In this document: positions 6,441 through 14,468 of the stretch, in pieces
Position numbering within the stretch: position 1 is the stretch's first letter
Layout: each line of letters opens with the position of its first letter
DNA from: Pedobacter sp.
GTDB lineage: Bacteria; Bacteroidota; Bacteroidia; Sphingobacteriales; Sphingobacteriaceae
Assembly (NCBI GenBank): GCA_004295885.1
Contig: SEDG01000003.1
Coordinates: forward strand, 1-29,262
DNA: 29,262 nucleotides
Direction of reading: 5' to 3'
Translations under genes and position numbers: made by a program
Notes under the pieces: generated by a model
The model's database searches: none
Told to the model about the DNA's origin: nothing
What the model saw: the letters and a program-made list of their open reading frames with translations, nothing else

Positions 6441-9400
6441 TTATTTATTGTCTCTTATGATGTTGATTGTACCTCTAATTAAACCATATCCCTTACCCAT
6501 ATCTATTACGTAGAAATAAGCAGCCTCTGCCAATGGCAAGCCATTATAAGTACCATCCCAGTTGTTTTGGTAACCTTCTGCACCGAAGACCTTGCGCCCT
6601 GCCCTATCATATATAAATACCTTGTTGTTCGGATAATAGTCTAAGTTCTTGATTGTCCAGAAATCATTCTTTCCATCTCCATTAGGGGTAATTATGTTGT
6701 TGGGAATTAATTTCAGATCTTCTTTAACCACTATGGTTATTTGCATTACATCGCTACACCCACTTGTATTTGTTGCCGTAACGGTGTATGTGGTGGTTAC
6801 TTTTGGTCTAACAGTTAACACTGCAGTACTCTGTCCACTTTGAATATCAGTGCCCGTCCAAATGTAGCTTAGCCCCCCCGTGGCTGTTAGAGTAATGATA
6901 TCGCCCTTAGAAACTTGTGTACCCAGATTACTTACCAAGGTTAACACTGGCATCGCATTAACCGTAATTGAGGTAGTTGTAGAGGCTGTTATCGTTCCAT
7001 CCTGATAAGTATAGGTTACCGTATAAATACCTGGTAAACTCGAACCTAGGTTTATTAGGCCTGAAGTCGAATTTATTTTTAATCCGCTACCGCTACTGGT
7101 ATAGATCCCACCTACTGGCCCTGTTTGGATAACATTTGCAGTACCGGTTGCACAGTATCGCGTTTTTGCATACGCAATTGTAGCTGGGGTAGAATTTACA
7201 GTAACTGATGTACTTGTTGAATTATTACAACTTCCATTACTGAACGCGTAAATAATGATGTAAGTTTTATTCGGGATACTGTTACCTAGATTAATGGCTC
7301 CAGTTGTTGGATTAATACTTAAGCCACTTGGAGACGAAGTGTACGTACCACCAGCTTGACCCGCTTGAACAACATTTGTGGTGCCTACTGCTTGATATTG
7401 AGAAGCACTGTAACTAATGTTTGCTGTTGGTGTTGTTAACATCGCAGCAATACTGAATGAAGCGGATGTCGTTGAGGTACAGTTTCCATTATTGGTGGTT
7501 ACCGTGTAGCTCGTGCCCGCAACCATTCCGCTGATTGCACCGCCTGCACCCACGCTTGGGCCAATTGGAAGAAACGTATAGGTGTTGGTAGCAATATAGT
7601 TAGTCACGATAGCTGTTCCAGATGCCGAACAGGTGGCAGCAGTCGTGCTAACAGCTGGTGCTGTTGGAACTGGCAACATCGCAGCAATACTGAAAATTGC
7701 CGATGCCGCTGAGGTACAGCTTCCGTTATTTGTTGTCAAGGTATAGCTAGTTCCCGCAACCATCCCAGTGATCGCACCGCCCGCACCCACGCTTGGGCCG
7801 GTTGGCAAGAACGTATAGGTATTGGTAGCAACATAGTTAGTCACGATAGCTGTTCCAGATGCTGAACAAGTGGCAGCAGTAGTGCTAACAGCTGGTGCTG
7901 TTGGCGCTGGCAATACGGCAGCAATGCTAAAGCTTGCCGATGCCGCTGAGGTACAGCTTCCGTTATTTGTTGTCAAGGTATAGCTAGTTCCCGCAACCAT
8001 CCCAGTGATCACACCGCCTGCACCCACGCTTGGGCCGGTTGGCAAGAACGTATAGGTATTGGTAGCAACATAATTGCTAACCGTGGCTGTTCCTATTGCC
8101 GAACAAGTGGCAGCAGTCGTGCTAACAGCTGGTGCCGTTGGCGCTGGCAACATCGCAGCAATGCTAAAGCTTGCCGATGCCGCTGAGGTACAGCTTCCGT
8201 TATTTGTTGTCAAGATATAGCTCGTGCCCGCAACCATCCCAGTGATCACACCGCCTGCACCCACGCTTGGGCCGGTTGGCAAGAACGTATAGGTATTGGT
8301 AGCAACATAGTTGCTAACCGCTGCCTTACCTATTGCACTACAAGTTGCAGCTGTTGTTGTAACCGTTGGTGCTGTTGGAGTTGCCAACATCGCAGCAATG
8401 CTAAAGCTTGCTGATGCCGCTGAGGTACAGCTTCCGTTATTTGTTGTCAAGATATAGCTCGTTCCAGCAACCATCCCAGTGATTGCACCGCCTGCACCCA
8501 CGCTTGGGCCAGTTGGCAAGAAAGCATAGGTGTTGGTAGTAACATAATTACTAACCGTGGCCTTACCTACTGCACTACAGGTCGCAGCGGTTGTGCTTGT
8601 TGGTGCCGTTGGCGCAGGCAACATCGCAGCAATGCTAAAGCTTGCCGATGCCGCTGAGATACAGCTTCCGTTATTTGTGGTTAAGGTATAGCTCGTGCCC
8701 GCAACCATTCCGCTGATTGCACCGCCTGCACCCACGCTTGGGCCAATTGGAAGGAACGTATAGGTGTTGGTAGCAATATAGTTAGTCACGATAGCTGTTC
8801 CAGATGTCGAACAGGTGGCAGCAGTCGTGCTAACAGCTGGTGCTGTTGGAGCTGGCAACATCGCAGCAATGCTAAAGCTTGCCGATGCCGCTGAGGTACA
8901 GCTTCCGTTATTTGTGGTTAATGTATAGCTAGTTCCCGCAACCATCCCAGTGATTGCGCCACCTGCACCCACGCTTGGGCCAGTTTGCAAGAACGTATAG
9001 GTATTAGTAGCAACATAGTTAGTCACTATGGCTGTTCCAGATGCTGAACAAGTGGCAGCAGTAGTGCTAACAGCTGGTGCAACTGGCAATTCATTAATAG
9101 TTACTGATGTTGTTGTAGCATTTGTACAAGTTCCATTAGTAGAGCTATAGGTAACCGTATAGGTTCCAGCTGTACTTGTACTTGGTGTAACCTCTCCTGT
9201 GGTTGTATTTATAGTTAAACCTGCAGGAAGCGCGGTATAAGTCCCGCCAGTTTGCCCTGTAAGGGTAACACTTTTTACAGCATCTGATTTACATATTACC
9301 GTTGAATAAACAATAGTTGCTGTTGGCAGTGCATTAATATTTGCCGTTAGCCTAGATACTGTTGCCGTAGCACTACAAAATGGGTTTAAAACTGAAACAC

Positions 9401-11747
9401 TATAATTTTGTAAGCCAGCAGTTAAACCATCTAAACTAATTACCGGACTTTTTAATCCTTTATAAGCAGGATCACCAACCGTGTTTGTTATACCAGGACC
9501 GCTCCAAGTGTAGGTAACGCCAGTGCCAACAACATCAACATCTAGAGACATTGTGCCACCAACTGTTTTACAAACCTGTGCCGTAGATGCTAACCCATTT
9601 GCCGTTGCCGTTGGGGTAGCGGCAACTCCAATCTGTGCCGTATTCGTTATTTCATTACTACAGCCATCTTTAACTTTAAAACTGTAGATACCGCTTGGTA
9701 AATTTGGAAACGTGTTACCACTTTGGTATGCACTATAAGTGGTACCACCATCTAAGCTTATTGCATATTGCAATATATTTCCTGTACCAGGCGATGCTGA
9801 ACTTGCCATTATTGTAAGTACACCGTTGGTTGCTCCAGCACTACATACAAAACCACCAGTATTAGCCTTATCAATGGTAATTACACTTGCCGCATTATAC
9901 ACTACAGTTTGGGTAAGTACATTGGTTGTGCCTCCTTTAATTCGTAGTGCGAAAACGTAAGTACCTGGCGTTAAACCATCAAAAGATAACGAGGATGTTG
10001 AATTTGCCATATCGCGTTTTTGCGTACCTCCGCCAGGCGAAAGCATAACCACTTCAAATGCAGAATATATATTACCCCCTGTTCCATCTCCAAATGTCCC
10101 ATTCATCATATAATTAAAGCCACCACAAATTGGAGTTGTGGTGTAACCAGTTATATTGGCTGTATAACCACCAATATTAAAGGGTACATTGTCTACTACT
10201 CCACACGGAGTAGTCACCCTGAGCACATATTTACCTTTTGGCCAAAAATTCGTTGGATCTGAAGCATTTACCTTATTTAAAGAGATACCTCCAGACGGAT
10301 TCCCATATAATTTAGAACTGGTATATCCAACAGGTACCGATGGATTGTCAGAGCTAATAACGGTGTAGGTAATAAGATCTGTTGGCAGAGCAGGGTTAAC
10401 GATCAAGTTGGGTTGCGCAAAACCTAAGCCATTTGCAAAATACTGAATCACATCAACAGGATATTGCACCGCGGTCAAATTTGAATTTGCAGCAATTGTG
10501 ATTGAAGTAGTTTTATATACATTGGTAGTATAACCAGCAGCATCCAGGTAGGTTAAGTTGTAAGTTTGTCCTGGAGTTAGACCAGTTCCTAAAAAACTTT
10601 CAGATCCAGAAGTAACATTAAATGTTACTTTATCAGCAGCATTCGCACTGTTGGTAAATGTAATATCTAGTGGAAGGCAAGCCATTCCTGCCCCTAAGAA
10701 TGCCTTTATAATTGGCATACCACTACAGCTCCCAGTGCTTGATACATTTGAACTATTTGCATTATAATCGTAAACAGCAAATTCTTTTGTATTACCACAT
10801 TGATCACTTACTACAATTTTCATATTGGAATAATCTATTAAAATTCCAGCTCTCGTAGCCGCCATTGGCATTATCATTCTTTCACTACTTAAGGGAATAC
10901 CTACTCCTGTTGCATCACCATAACCATCTCCTGTAACATCTGAACCGTATAATATACCTTTATATTTAACTTTCCAAGTGAATAGGGATGCATCAGCTTG
11001 CGAAACTTTAGTTCCACCTGAGGAATAGACCCAGCCACCCTCAATGATCATAGCTAAAGGGCTACTGCAAATCCCTACACCACCAGTTGGGAGCAAATAA
11101 TTTACACTAAAAGGTTTGATATTGGTTATTGGCACAGCTGAAGAAGAAATATTCGTAGCACCAGTTACTGTGTTTCCACAATTATCTGTTACACTTACTA
11201 AATAATTACCTATAGGCATGGCGCTAAAGGTATAGGTAGTTGCGGTTATTGGTCCACTGGTTTTTATAGGTGGTGAACCTAACGGCGCACCCTGTAAAAA
11301 AATACTATACGTATAATTTGCTTTACCCCCAGTAGCGGTTGTTATTAAGTCTGTGGCACTTGTTGCACATGACACTACTTTTGTAGGTGTTACAACCGTC
11401 ATAGCCGTATAACCATTAGCTACAGTTATAATTGCACTGGTATAAACAGTGCTCACTGCATCTTGCCTTGCCCTCAACGTATAGCCTCCACTGGTTAAAC
11501 CAGAGAAAATTGGCACGTTAGTGTAGGTAGTTGGATTACTTGCATCAGGCAAAACAACTGTCGTACCCTGTAGAAGTTGGTATTGCGGTGTTGAAATGCC
11601 TGTACTACTAGCAGTAATTGTACCGCCACCGCTACAACCTGTAGTTGTAGACACGCCGCTAACAGTTTGTGCAGTGGCCATGCTCCCAATGCCAACTATG
11701 GTAGAGAACGTGAGTAAAAATAAGAGATAAGTAAATTTTTGTTTCAT
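6441..11747 (-). CDS. Large repeat adhesin with T9SS type B C-terminal signal
   Basis: 1768 residues from the start at 11747; the upstream ATG at 11762 would only lengthen the n-region. The signal peptide ends at ATA|QTVSG. The N-terminal half is a series of cysteine-containing beta-sandwich-like modules with recurring NCGN / PCGVVDN / GCSN ends. Then come seven near-identical 78-79-residue repeats (7438-9090), two related TGGTYT-type modules, a PKD/Ig-like module (VTTTYTVTATNTSGCSD), and the type B signal over about the last 92 residues: NNIITPNGDGKNDFW, VFIYDRAGRKVF, NWDGTYNGL, then AYFYVIDMG. Type B signals direct export by the T9SS and are tied to PorP/SprF partners; one follows directly. 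It probably acts at the cell surface in adhesion or gliding, as SprB does, but its ligand is unknown. Confidence 0.9.
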   Translation of the reverse strand: MKQKFTYLLFLLTFSTIVGIGSMATAQTVSGVSTTTGCSGGGTITASSTGISTPQYQLLQGTTVVLPDASNPTTYTNVPIFSGLTSGGYTLRARQDAVSTVYTSAIITVANGYTAMTVVTPTKVVSCATSATDLITTATGGKANYTYSIFLQGAPLGSPPIKTSGPITATTYTFSAMPIGNYLVSVTDNCGNTVTGATNISSSAVPITNIKPFSVNYLLPTGGVGICSSPLAMIIEGGWVYSSGGTKVSQADASLFTWKVKYKGILYGSDVTGDGYGDATGVGIPLSSERMIMPMAATRAGILIDYSNMKIVVSDQCGNTKEFAVYDYNANSSNVSSTGSCSGMPIIKAFLGAGMACLPLDITFTNSANAADKVTFNVTSGSESFLGTGLTPGQTYNLTYLDAAGYTTNVYKTTSITIAANSNLTAVQYPVDVIQYFANGLGFAQPNLIVNPALPTDLITYTVISSDNPSVPVGYTSSKLYGNPSGGISLNKVNASDPTNFWPKGKYVLRVTTPCGVVDNVPFNIGGYTANITGYTTTPICGGFNYMMNGTFGDGTGGNIYSAFEVVMLSPGGGTQKRDMANSTSSLSFDGLTPGTYVFALRIKGGTTNVLTQTVVYNAASVITIDKANTGGFVCSAGATNGVLTIMASSASPGTGNILQYAISLDGGTTYSAYQSGNTFPNLPSGIYSFKVKDGCSNEITNTAQIGVAATPTATANGLASTAQVCKTVGGTMSLDVDVVGTGVTYTWSGPGITNTVGDPAYKGLKSPVISLDGLTAGLQNYSVSVLNPFCSATATVSRLTANINALPTATIVYSTVICKSDAVKSVTLTGQTGGTYTALPAGLTINTTTGEVTPSTSTAGTYTVTYSSTNGTCTNATTTSVTINELPVAPAVSTTAATCSASGTAIVTNYVATNTYTFLQTGPSVGAGGAITGMVAGTSYTLTTNNGSCTSAASASFSIAAMLPAPTAPAVSTTAATCSTSGTAIVTNYIATNTYTFLPIGPSVGAGGAISGMVAGTSYTLTTNNGSCISAASASFSIAAMLPAPTAPTSTTAATCSAVGKATVSNYVTTNTYAFLPTGPSVGAGGAITGMVAGTSYILTTNNGSCTSAASASFSIAAMLATPTAPTVTTTAATCSAIGKAAVSNYVATNTYTFLPTGPSVGAGGVITGMVAGTSYILTTNNGSCTSAASASFSIAAMLPAPTAPAVSTTAATCSAIGTATVSNYVATNTYTFLPTGPSVGAGGVITGMVAGTSYTLTTNNGSCTSAASASFSIAAVLPAPTAPAVSTTAATCSASGTAIVTNYVATNTYTFLPTGPSVGAGGAITGMVAGTSYTLTTNNGSCTSAASAIFSIAAMLPVPTAPAVSTTAATCSASGTAIVTNYIATNTYTFLPIGPSVGAGGAISGMVAGTSYTVTTNNGNCTSTTSASFSIAAMLTTPTANISYSASQYQAVGTTNVVQAGQAGGTYTSSPSGLSINPTTGAINLGNSIPNKTYIIIYAFSNGSCNNSTSTSVTVNSTPATIAYAKTRYCATGTANVIQTGPVGGIYTSSGSGLKINSTSGLINLGSSLPGIYTVTYTYQDGTITASTTTSITVNAMPVLTLVSNLGTQVSKGDIITLTATGGLSYIWTGTDIQSGQSTAVLTVRPKVTTTYTVTATNTSGCSDVMQITIVVKEDLKLIPNNIITPNGDGKNDFWTIKNLDYYPNNKVFIYDRAGRKVFGAEGYQNNWDGTYNGLPLAEAAYFYVIDMGKGYGLIRGTINIIRDNK
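7438..9090 (-). repeat. Seven tandem 234-237-bp coding repeats in the adhesin
   Basis: The unit boundary AAML recurs on the plus strand at 7438, 7675, 7912, 8149, 8386, 8620 and 8857, a spacing of 237 bp except for one 234-bp unit (8386-8619). Each unit encodes 79 residues (78 in the short one) with the core STTAATCS, TNTYTFLPTGPSVGAGG, GMVAGTSYTLTTNNGSC and SAASASFSIAAML. Each has two cysteines. Internal variants show a mosaic history: repeats 1 and 6 match, repeats 2 and 7 match (IATNTYTFLPIG and GGAISG), and 3-5 form another subgroup. The array is prone to recombination and to assembly collapse. Confidence 0.95.
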
Positions 11748-12274
11748 ATTATGTTGTATCAAGTATTTGGTATTAAAGATGATCAGTTGATTACACCGTT
11801 ATGCGTATGTAATGCTGGCTAAGGATCCTTTACAAAATTGCCCACAATAACAAAGCGATAAATAACCCAAAAACAGATAAAGAATACCCTTAATTTAGGG
11901 GGGGGGGTATAGTTAAGGTGTTGCCAATTGAAGTTTAGCCAGAAATTCTATGTTTTTGGCCTATGGATACGTTGTTTATGAAGGCACACTAAAAGCGCAA
12001 TAGAAGTATCGTCTTTCGTTAATCTTACGTTCATCCTACGTTATAACCGTGCTAGTCCACAACTGAAGCCAATGGGTTGAAAGAGCTAACAAACTGTCTA
12101 TTTTAAATCGATTAGCTTGTAAGTACCAAAAGATACACTGATCAAAAAGAGATAAGAAAAATATATAGCACTAATCGCTTTTTTTAGGTAGCTTTTTACT
12201 TTCTTTGGCTTACGAAACTATAGTCATCCCATATAGAATGAGTTTTTAAATTAACAAAACCTATTTTCTAATGT
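11748..12274. promoter_or_regulatory. Divergent upstream region of adhesin and histidine kinase
   Basis: This 527-bp AT-rich stretch separates the adhesin start (minus) from the histidine kinase start (plus), so it must hold both promoters. No credible ORF, tRNA or known RNA was seen. The most striking element is the G10 tract at 11898-11907. I could not place the Bacteroidota -33/-7 promoter boxes convincingly. Confidence 0.6.
11884..11910. promoter_or_regulatory. G10 homopolymer inside an inverted repeat
   Basis: Ten consecutive G (11898-11907) lie in a low-GC region. The tract forms part of an inverted repeat, ATACCC (11884-11889) with GGGTAT (11905-11910), around a TAATTTA-like centre. 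It lies about 140-160 bp upstream of the adhesin start, a distance similar to the G-tract elements before PorP copy 1 and the DUF11 gene. A run this long can slip during replication and change promoter or operator spacing. Confidence 0.55.
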
Positions 12275-13681
12275 ATGCGCTATAATTTTTCAATTGAAGA
12301 CCTGATTCCCCTACTCGCAACTGGTGGCTTATTAACAGCAAGTATGTACCATAGCATACTTTTTTATCACAACCGTATTAAATTGCTAGGTTACTATAGT
12401 CTTTATTTATGGTCAAGTCTTATTTTTATAATTCTTACAAATTTCAGTAAAGATCTAGTTCAACATCAATCTATTTATAGTTTTACAATGAGCGCAATTG
12501 TATTGTGGGTATCGTATTCATTATATATAAGGTTTATTTTAATCACAACTAACCCCATAAATAAAGAACATGCAAGGTATATACGGTATACAAAAAGAAT
12601 TTGGCTAATTATTCCGGTTGGCAGTCTAGTAAACGTAACGGCCTACGTCGCCCAAAATGACCTTAAGCTCTTATTTTCAATACTTGCTTTGTTATTTAAT
12701 AGCGGCGTATTGTTGTATGTAATCATTATTCTATGTATACTCTTTAAGGACAAGAGACACTTAGTCAATCAAAATATTTTAGGAGGAGGAATTTGCATGG
12801 TGTTTTTCAATATTTTTAATGGCATTGCCATGTATAATAATGGTATACTATTCGGCATTACGAGTCTTTCTTATATCTGTTTCGGTTATTTTACAGAAAT
12901 TATTTTCTTTTCCATTGCCATTAGTTATAAAATGCGATTTGACTTGGATGAAAAATATAAAGCGTTGGTCAAAATAAAAACCCAAGAAATTGAACTTGAA
13001 GCAGAAAAAAAAAAACTAACAGATACCATTTTAGCAAACCATGCAGCAGTACAAAAAGAAAGGACAAAAGCTATTATAGAACAACGTACACTAATTGGCC
13101 GCAAGCTTCATGACGAGTTAAGTGGAAATTTGGTGGCTATAAAATACTTGATTACTGACTTTAAGGGCAAGGCAAGTAGCAAGGCTGAGAGAGAAAGACT
13201 AGAAAATATTGAAGGAGAAATTAATTTTATTTATAAGGAAACTAGAAATTATAGCCACGAACTCTCTCTCAACATCGAGGTGACCAAAAATAAATTAGCT
13301 TACGACATAGATGCTTGCCTCAAAAAACTCGAAAATCAGTTTTCGAACATCGGCTTAATTAATATCCATTCATCCTACCATGTAGCAGATTTAACAAGAC
13401 TTACCATAGAACAGAATAATCACCTTTATTTTTTCATAAAAGAGGGTATTGTAAACACGATAAAACATGCTAAAGCGCAAAATATTTGGGTTGTTATAAA
13501 AATTACTGAAGATAAATGTAATTTCAGTTTCACAGATGATGGCAAAGGTTTTATTGAAAGCAGCAACAATGGAATAGGGATTAGCAATCTAAAACAAAGA
13601 GCTAGAGATTTAAATACTGAGCTTGAGATTAAAACTGATGAAAAAGGTACTGCAATTACACTAAGTTTAGCTTTAAGGTAA
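12275..13681 (+). CDS. NarL-type (HisKA_3) membrane sensor histidine kinase
   Basis: 468 residues and the only plus-strand gene. The N-terminal half (about 10-218) has roughly seven hydrophobic segments and no large periplasmic sensor domain, so it may sense something within the membrane. A charged helix (about 220-270, coiled-coil-like, containing EAEKKK) leads to the dimerisation helix GRKLHDELSGNLVAIKYL, with phospho-acceptor His279 in the LHDE motif of the NreB/DesK class. The ATPase domain shows an N-box (KEGIVNTIKHA, N394), a G1 box (DDGKGF) and a G2 box (GIGISNLKQRA). It converges on the LuxR-type regulator at 13689 with 7 bp between stops; that regulator is the likely partner. An A11 run (13005-13015) lies in the linker. 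The start at 12275 is in frame; the ATG at 12271 is in another frame and stops after four codons. Confidence 0.92.
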   Translation: MRYNFSIEDLIPLLATGGLLTASMYHSILFYHNRIKLLGYYSLYLWSSLIFIILTNFSKDLVQHQSIYSFTMSAIVLWVSYSLYIRFILITTNPINKEHARYIRYTKRIWLIIPVGSLVNVTAYVAQNDLKLLFSILALLFNSGVLLYVIIILCILFKDKRHLVNQNILGGGICMVFFNIFNGIAMYNNGILFGITSLSYICFGYFTEIIFFSIAISYKMRFDLDEKYKALVKIKTQEIELEAEKKKLTDTILANHAAVQKERTKAIIEQRTLIGRKLHDELSGNLVAIKYLITDFKGKASSKAERERLENIEGEINFIYKETRNYSHELSLNIEVTKNKLAYDIDACLKKLENQFSNIGLINIHSSYHVADLTRLTIEQNNHLYFFIKEGIVNTIKHAKAQNIWVVIKITEDKCNFSFTDDGKGFIESSNNGIGISNLKQRARDLNTELEIKTDEKGTAITLSLALR

Positions 13682-13688
13682 AATTTAT

Positions 13689-14336
13689 TTAATTTAAGTA
13701 AGTTGGATAAAATAACCCATGTCTTATGGCTTTTAAGATTAAATCTGGGGTACGGTTAACCTCCATTTTGCGCATGAGTTGCTTCATGTAACTTTGTACC
13801 GTATTTAAGCTCAATTTTAGTTCTGAGGCAATTTCTTTTACCGTGCTACCACTACAAATCAATTGAAGCAAATCCTTCTCCCTCGGAGATAAGCTAAACT
13901 TAACGGATTCAAACAATTGCGATTGCAGTAAGCTGTCTTTTATGCCATCTCCAATGTATGTTTTATTGTCTTCGCCATCAACAAACTGAATGGCTTTTAT
14001 CAATTCTTCGATACTTACATCTTTGCTTAAGTAACCGTTGCAACCGGCCTGCAGCGCATCTTTAATCATATTGGTATCTATCACCGTAGATAAGACCAAA
14101 ATCTTTAGCTCAGTTTTTTTCTTTGCCTTTCTGCAATGTTTAATTACATCAACACCATTCATATCAGGCATCAGCATATCAACAATCAGCAAATCCATTG
14201 CTGCAAAGTTTAAATGGGCAAGGTAATTTTCTGCTGAATGATAAACTTGTATGTTTTGAATAAAATCGAACTCAGATAAGGAAAGCTTTAACAGTTCTGA
14301 TAATAACCTATGGTCGTCTAGAATGGCAATATTCAT
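13689..14336 (-). CDS. NarL/LuxR-type response regulator
   Basis: 215 residues. The receiver (1-120) has D7/D8 (AILDDH), phospho-acceptor D53 (LLIVDMLMPDMNG), the VLST strand and Lys105 (GYLSKD). A LuxR-type helix-turn-helix follows at about 148-210: LSPREKDLLQLICSG, VKEIASELKLSLNTVQSYM, then KMEVNRTPDLILKAI. It should be a DNA-binding transcription factor phosphorylated by a HisKA_3 kinase, and the one next to it fits. The two genes are tail to tail rather than in an operon. It lies between the two type B surface genes, so it may control one or both; the G-tract elements upstream of those genes are candidate sites, but this is inference. Confidence 0.93.
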   Translation of the reverse strand: MNIAILDDHRLLSELLKLSLSEFDFIQNIQVYHSAENYLAHLNFAAMDLLIVDMLMPDMNGVDVIKHCRKAKKKTELKILVLSTVIDTNMIKDALQAGCNGYLSKDVSIEELIKAIQFVDGEDNKTYIGDGIKDSLLQSQLFESVKFSLSPREKDLLQLICSGSTVKEIASELKLSLNTVQSYMKQLMRKMEVNRTPDLILKAIRHGLFYPTYLN

Positions 14337-14468
14337 AAAAATATTATTTCGTTAAATAGAAAATTTAATTCTAATATGCTATTGTTCAAAAACTTAATGC
14401 ACCTATCTTGTTTTCCGCAAGTTGTACACTATAAATAGTATGGCTTTGTTGCTGGCATTTTATGCTAG

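Noticed and set aside
7438..9090. CRISPR-like regular repeats
   Set aside because: The periodic unit is 234-237 bp, continuous, in frame and codes for protein; there are no short repeats with unique spacers. The array at 26570-28746 is excluded for the same reason.
12050..12270. Bacteroidota promoter (-33 TTTG / -7 TAnnTTTG) for the kinase
   Set aside because: CTTTCTTTGG-like near-matches exist but spacing to a -33 box was not convincing, so no promoter is called.
12240..13700. Invertible segment carrying the histidine kinase
   Set aside because: The reversed orientation suggested site-specific inversion, but I found no matching inverted repeats at the two edges and no recombinase gene.
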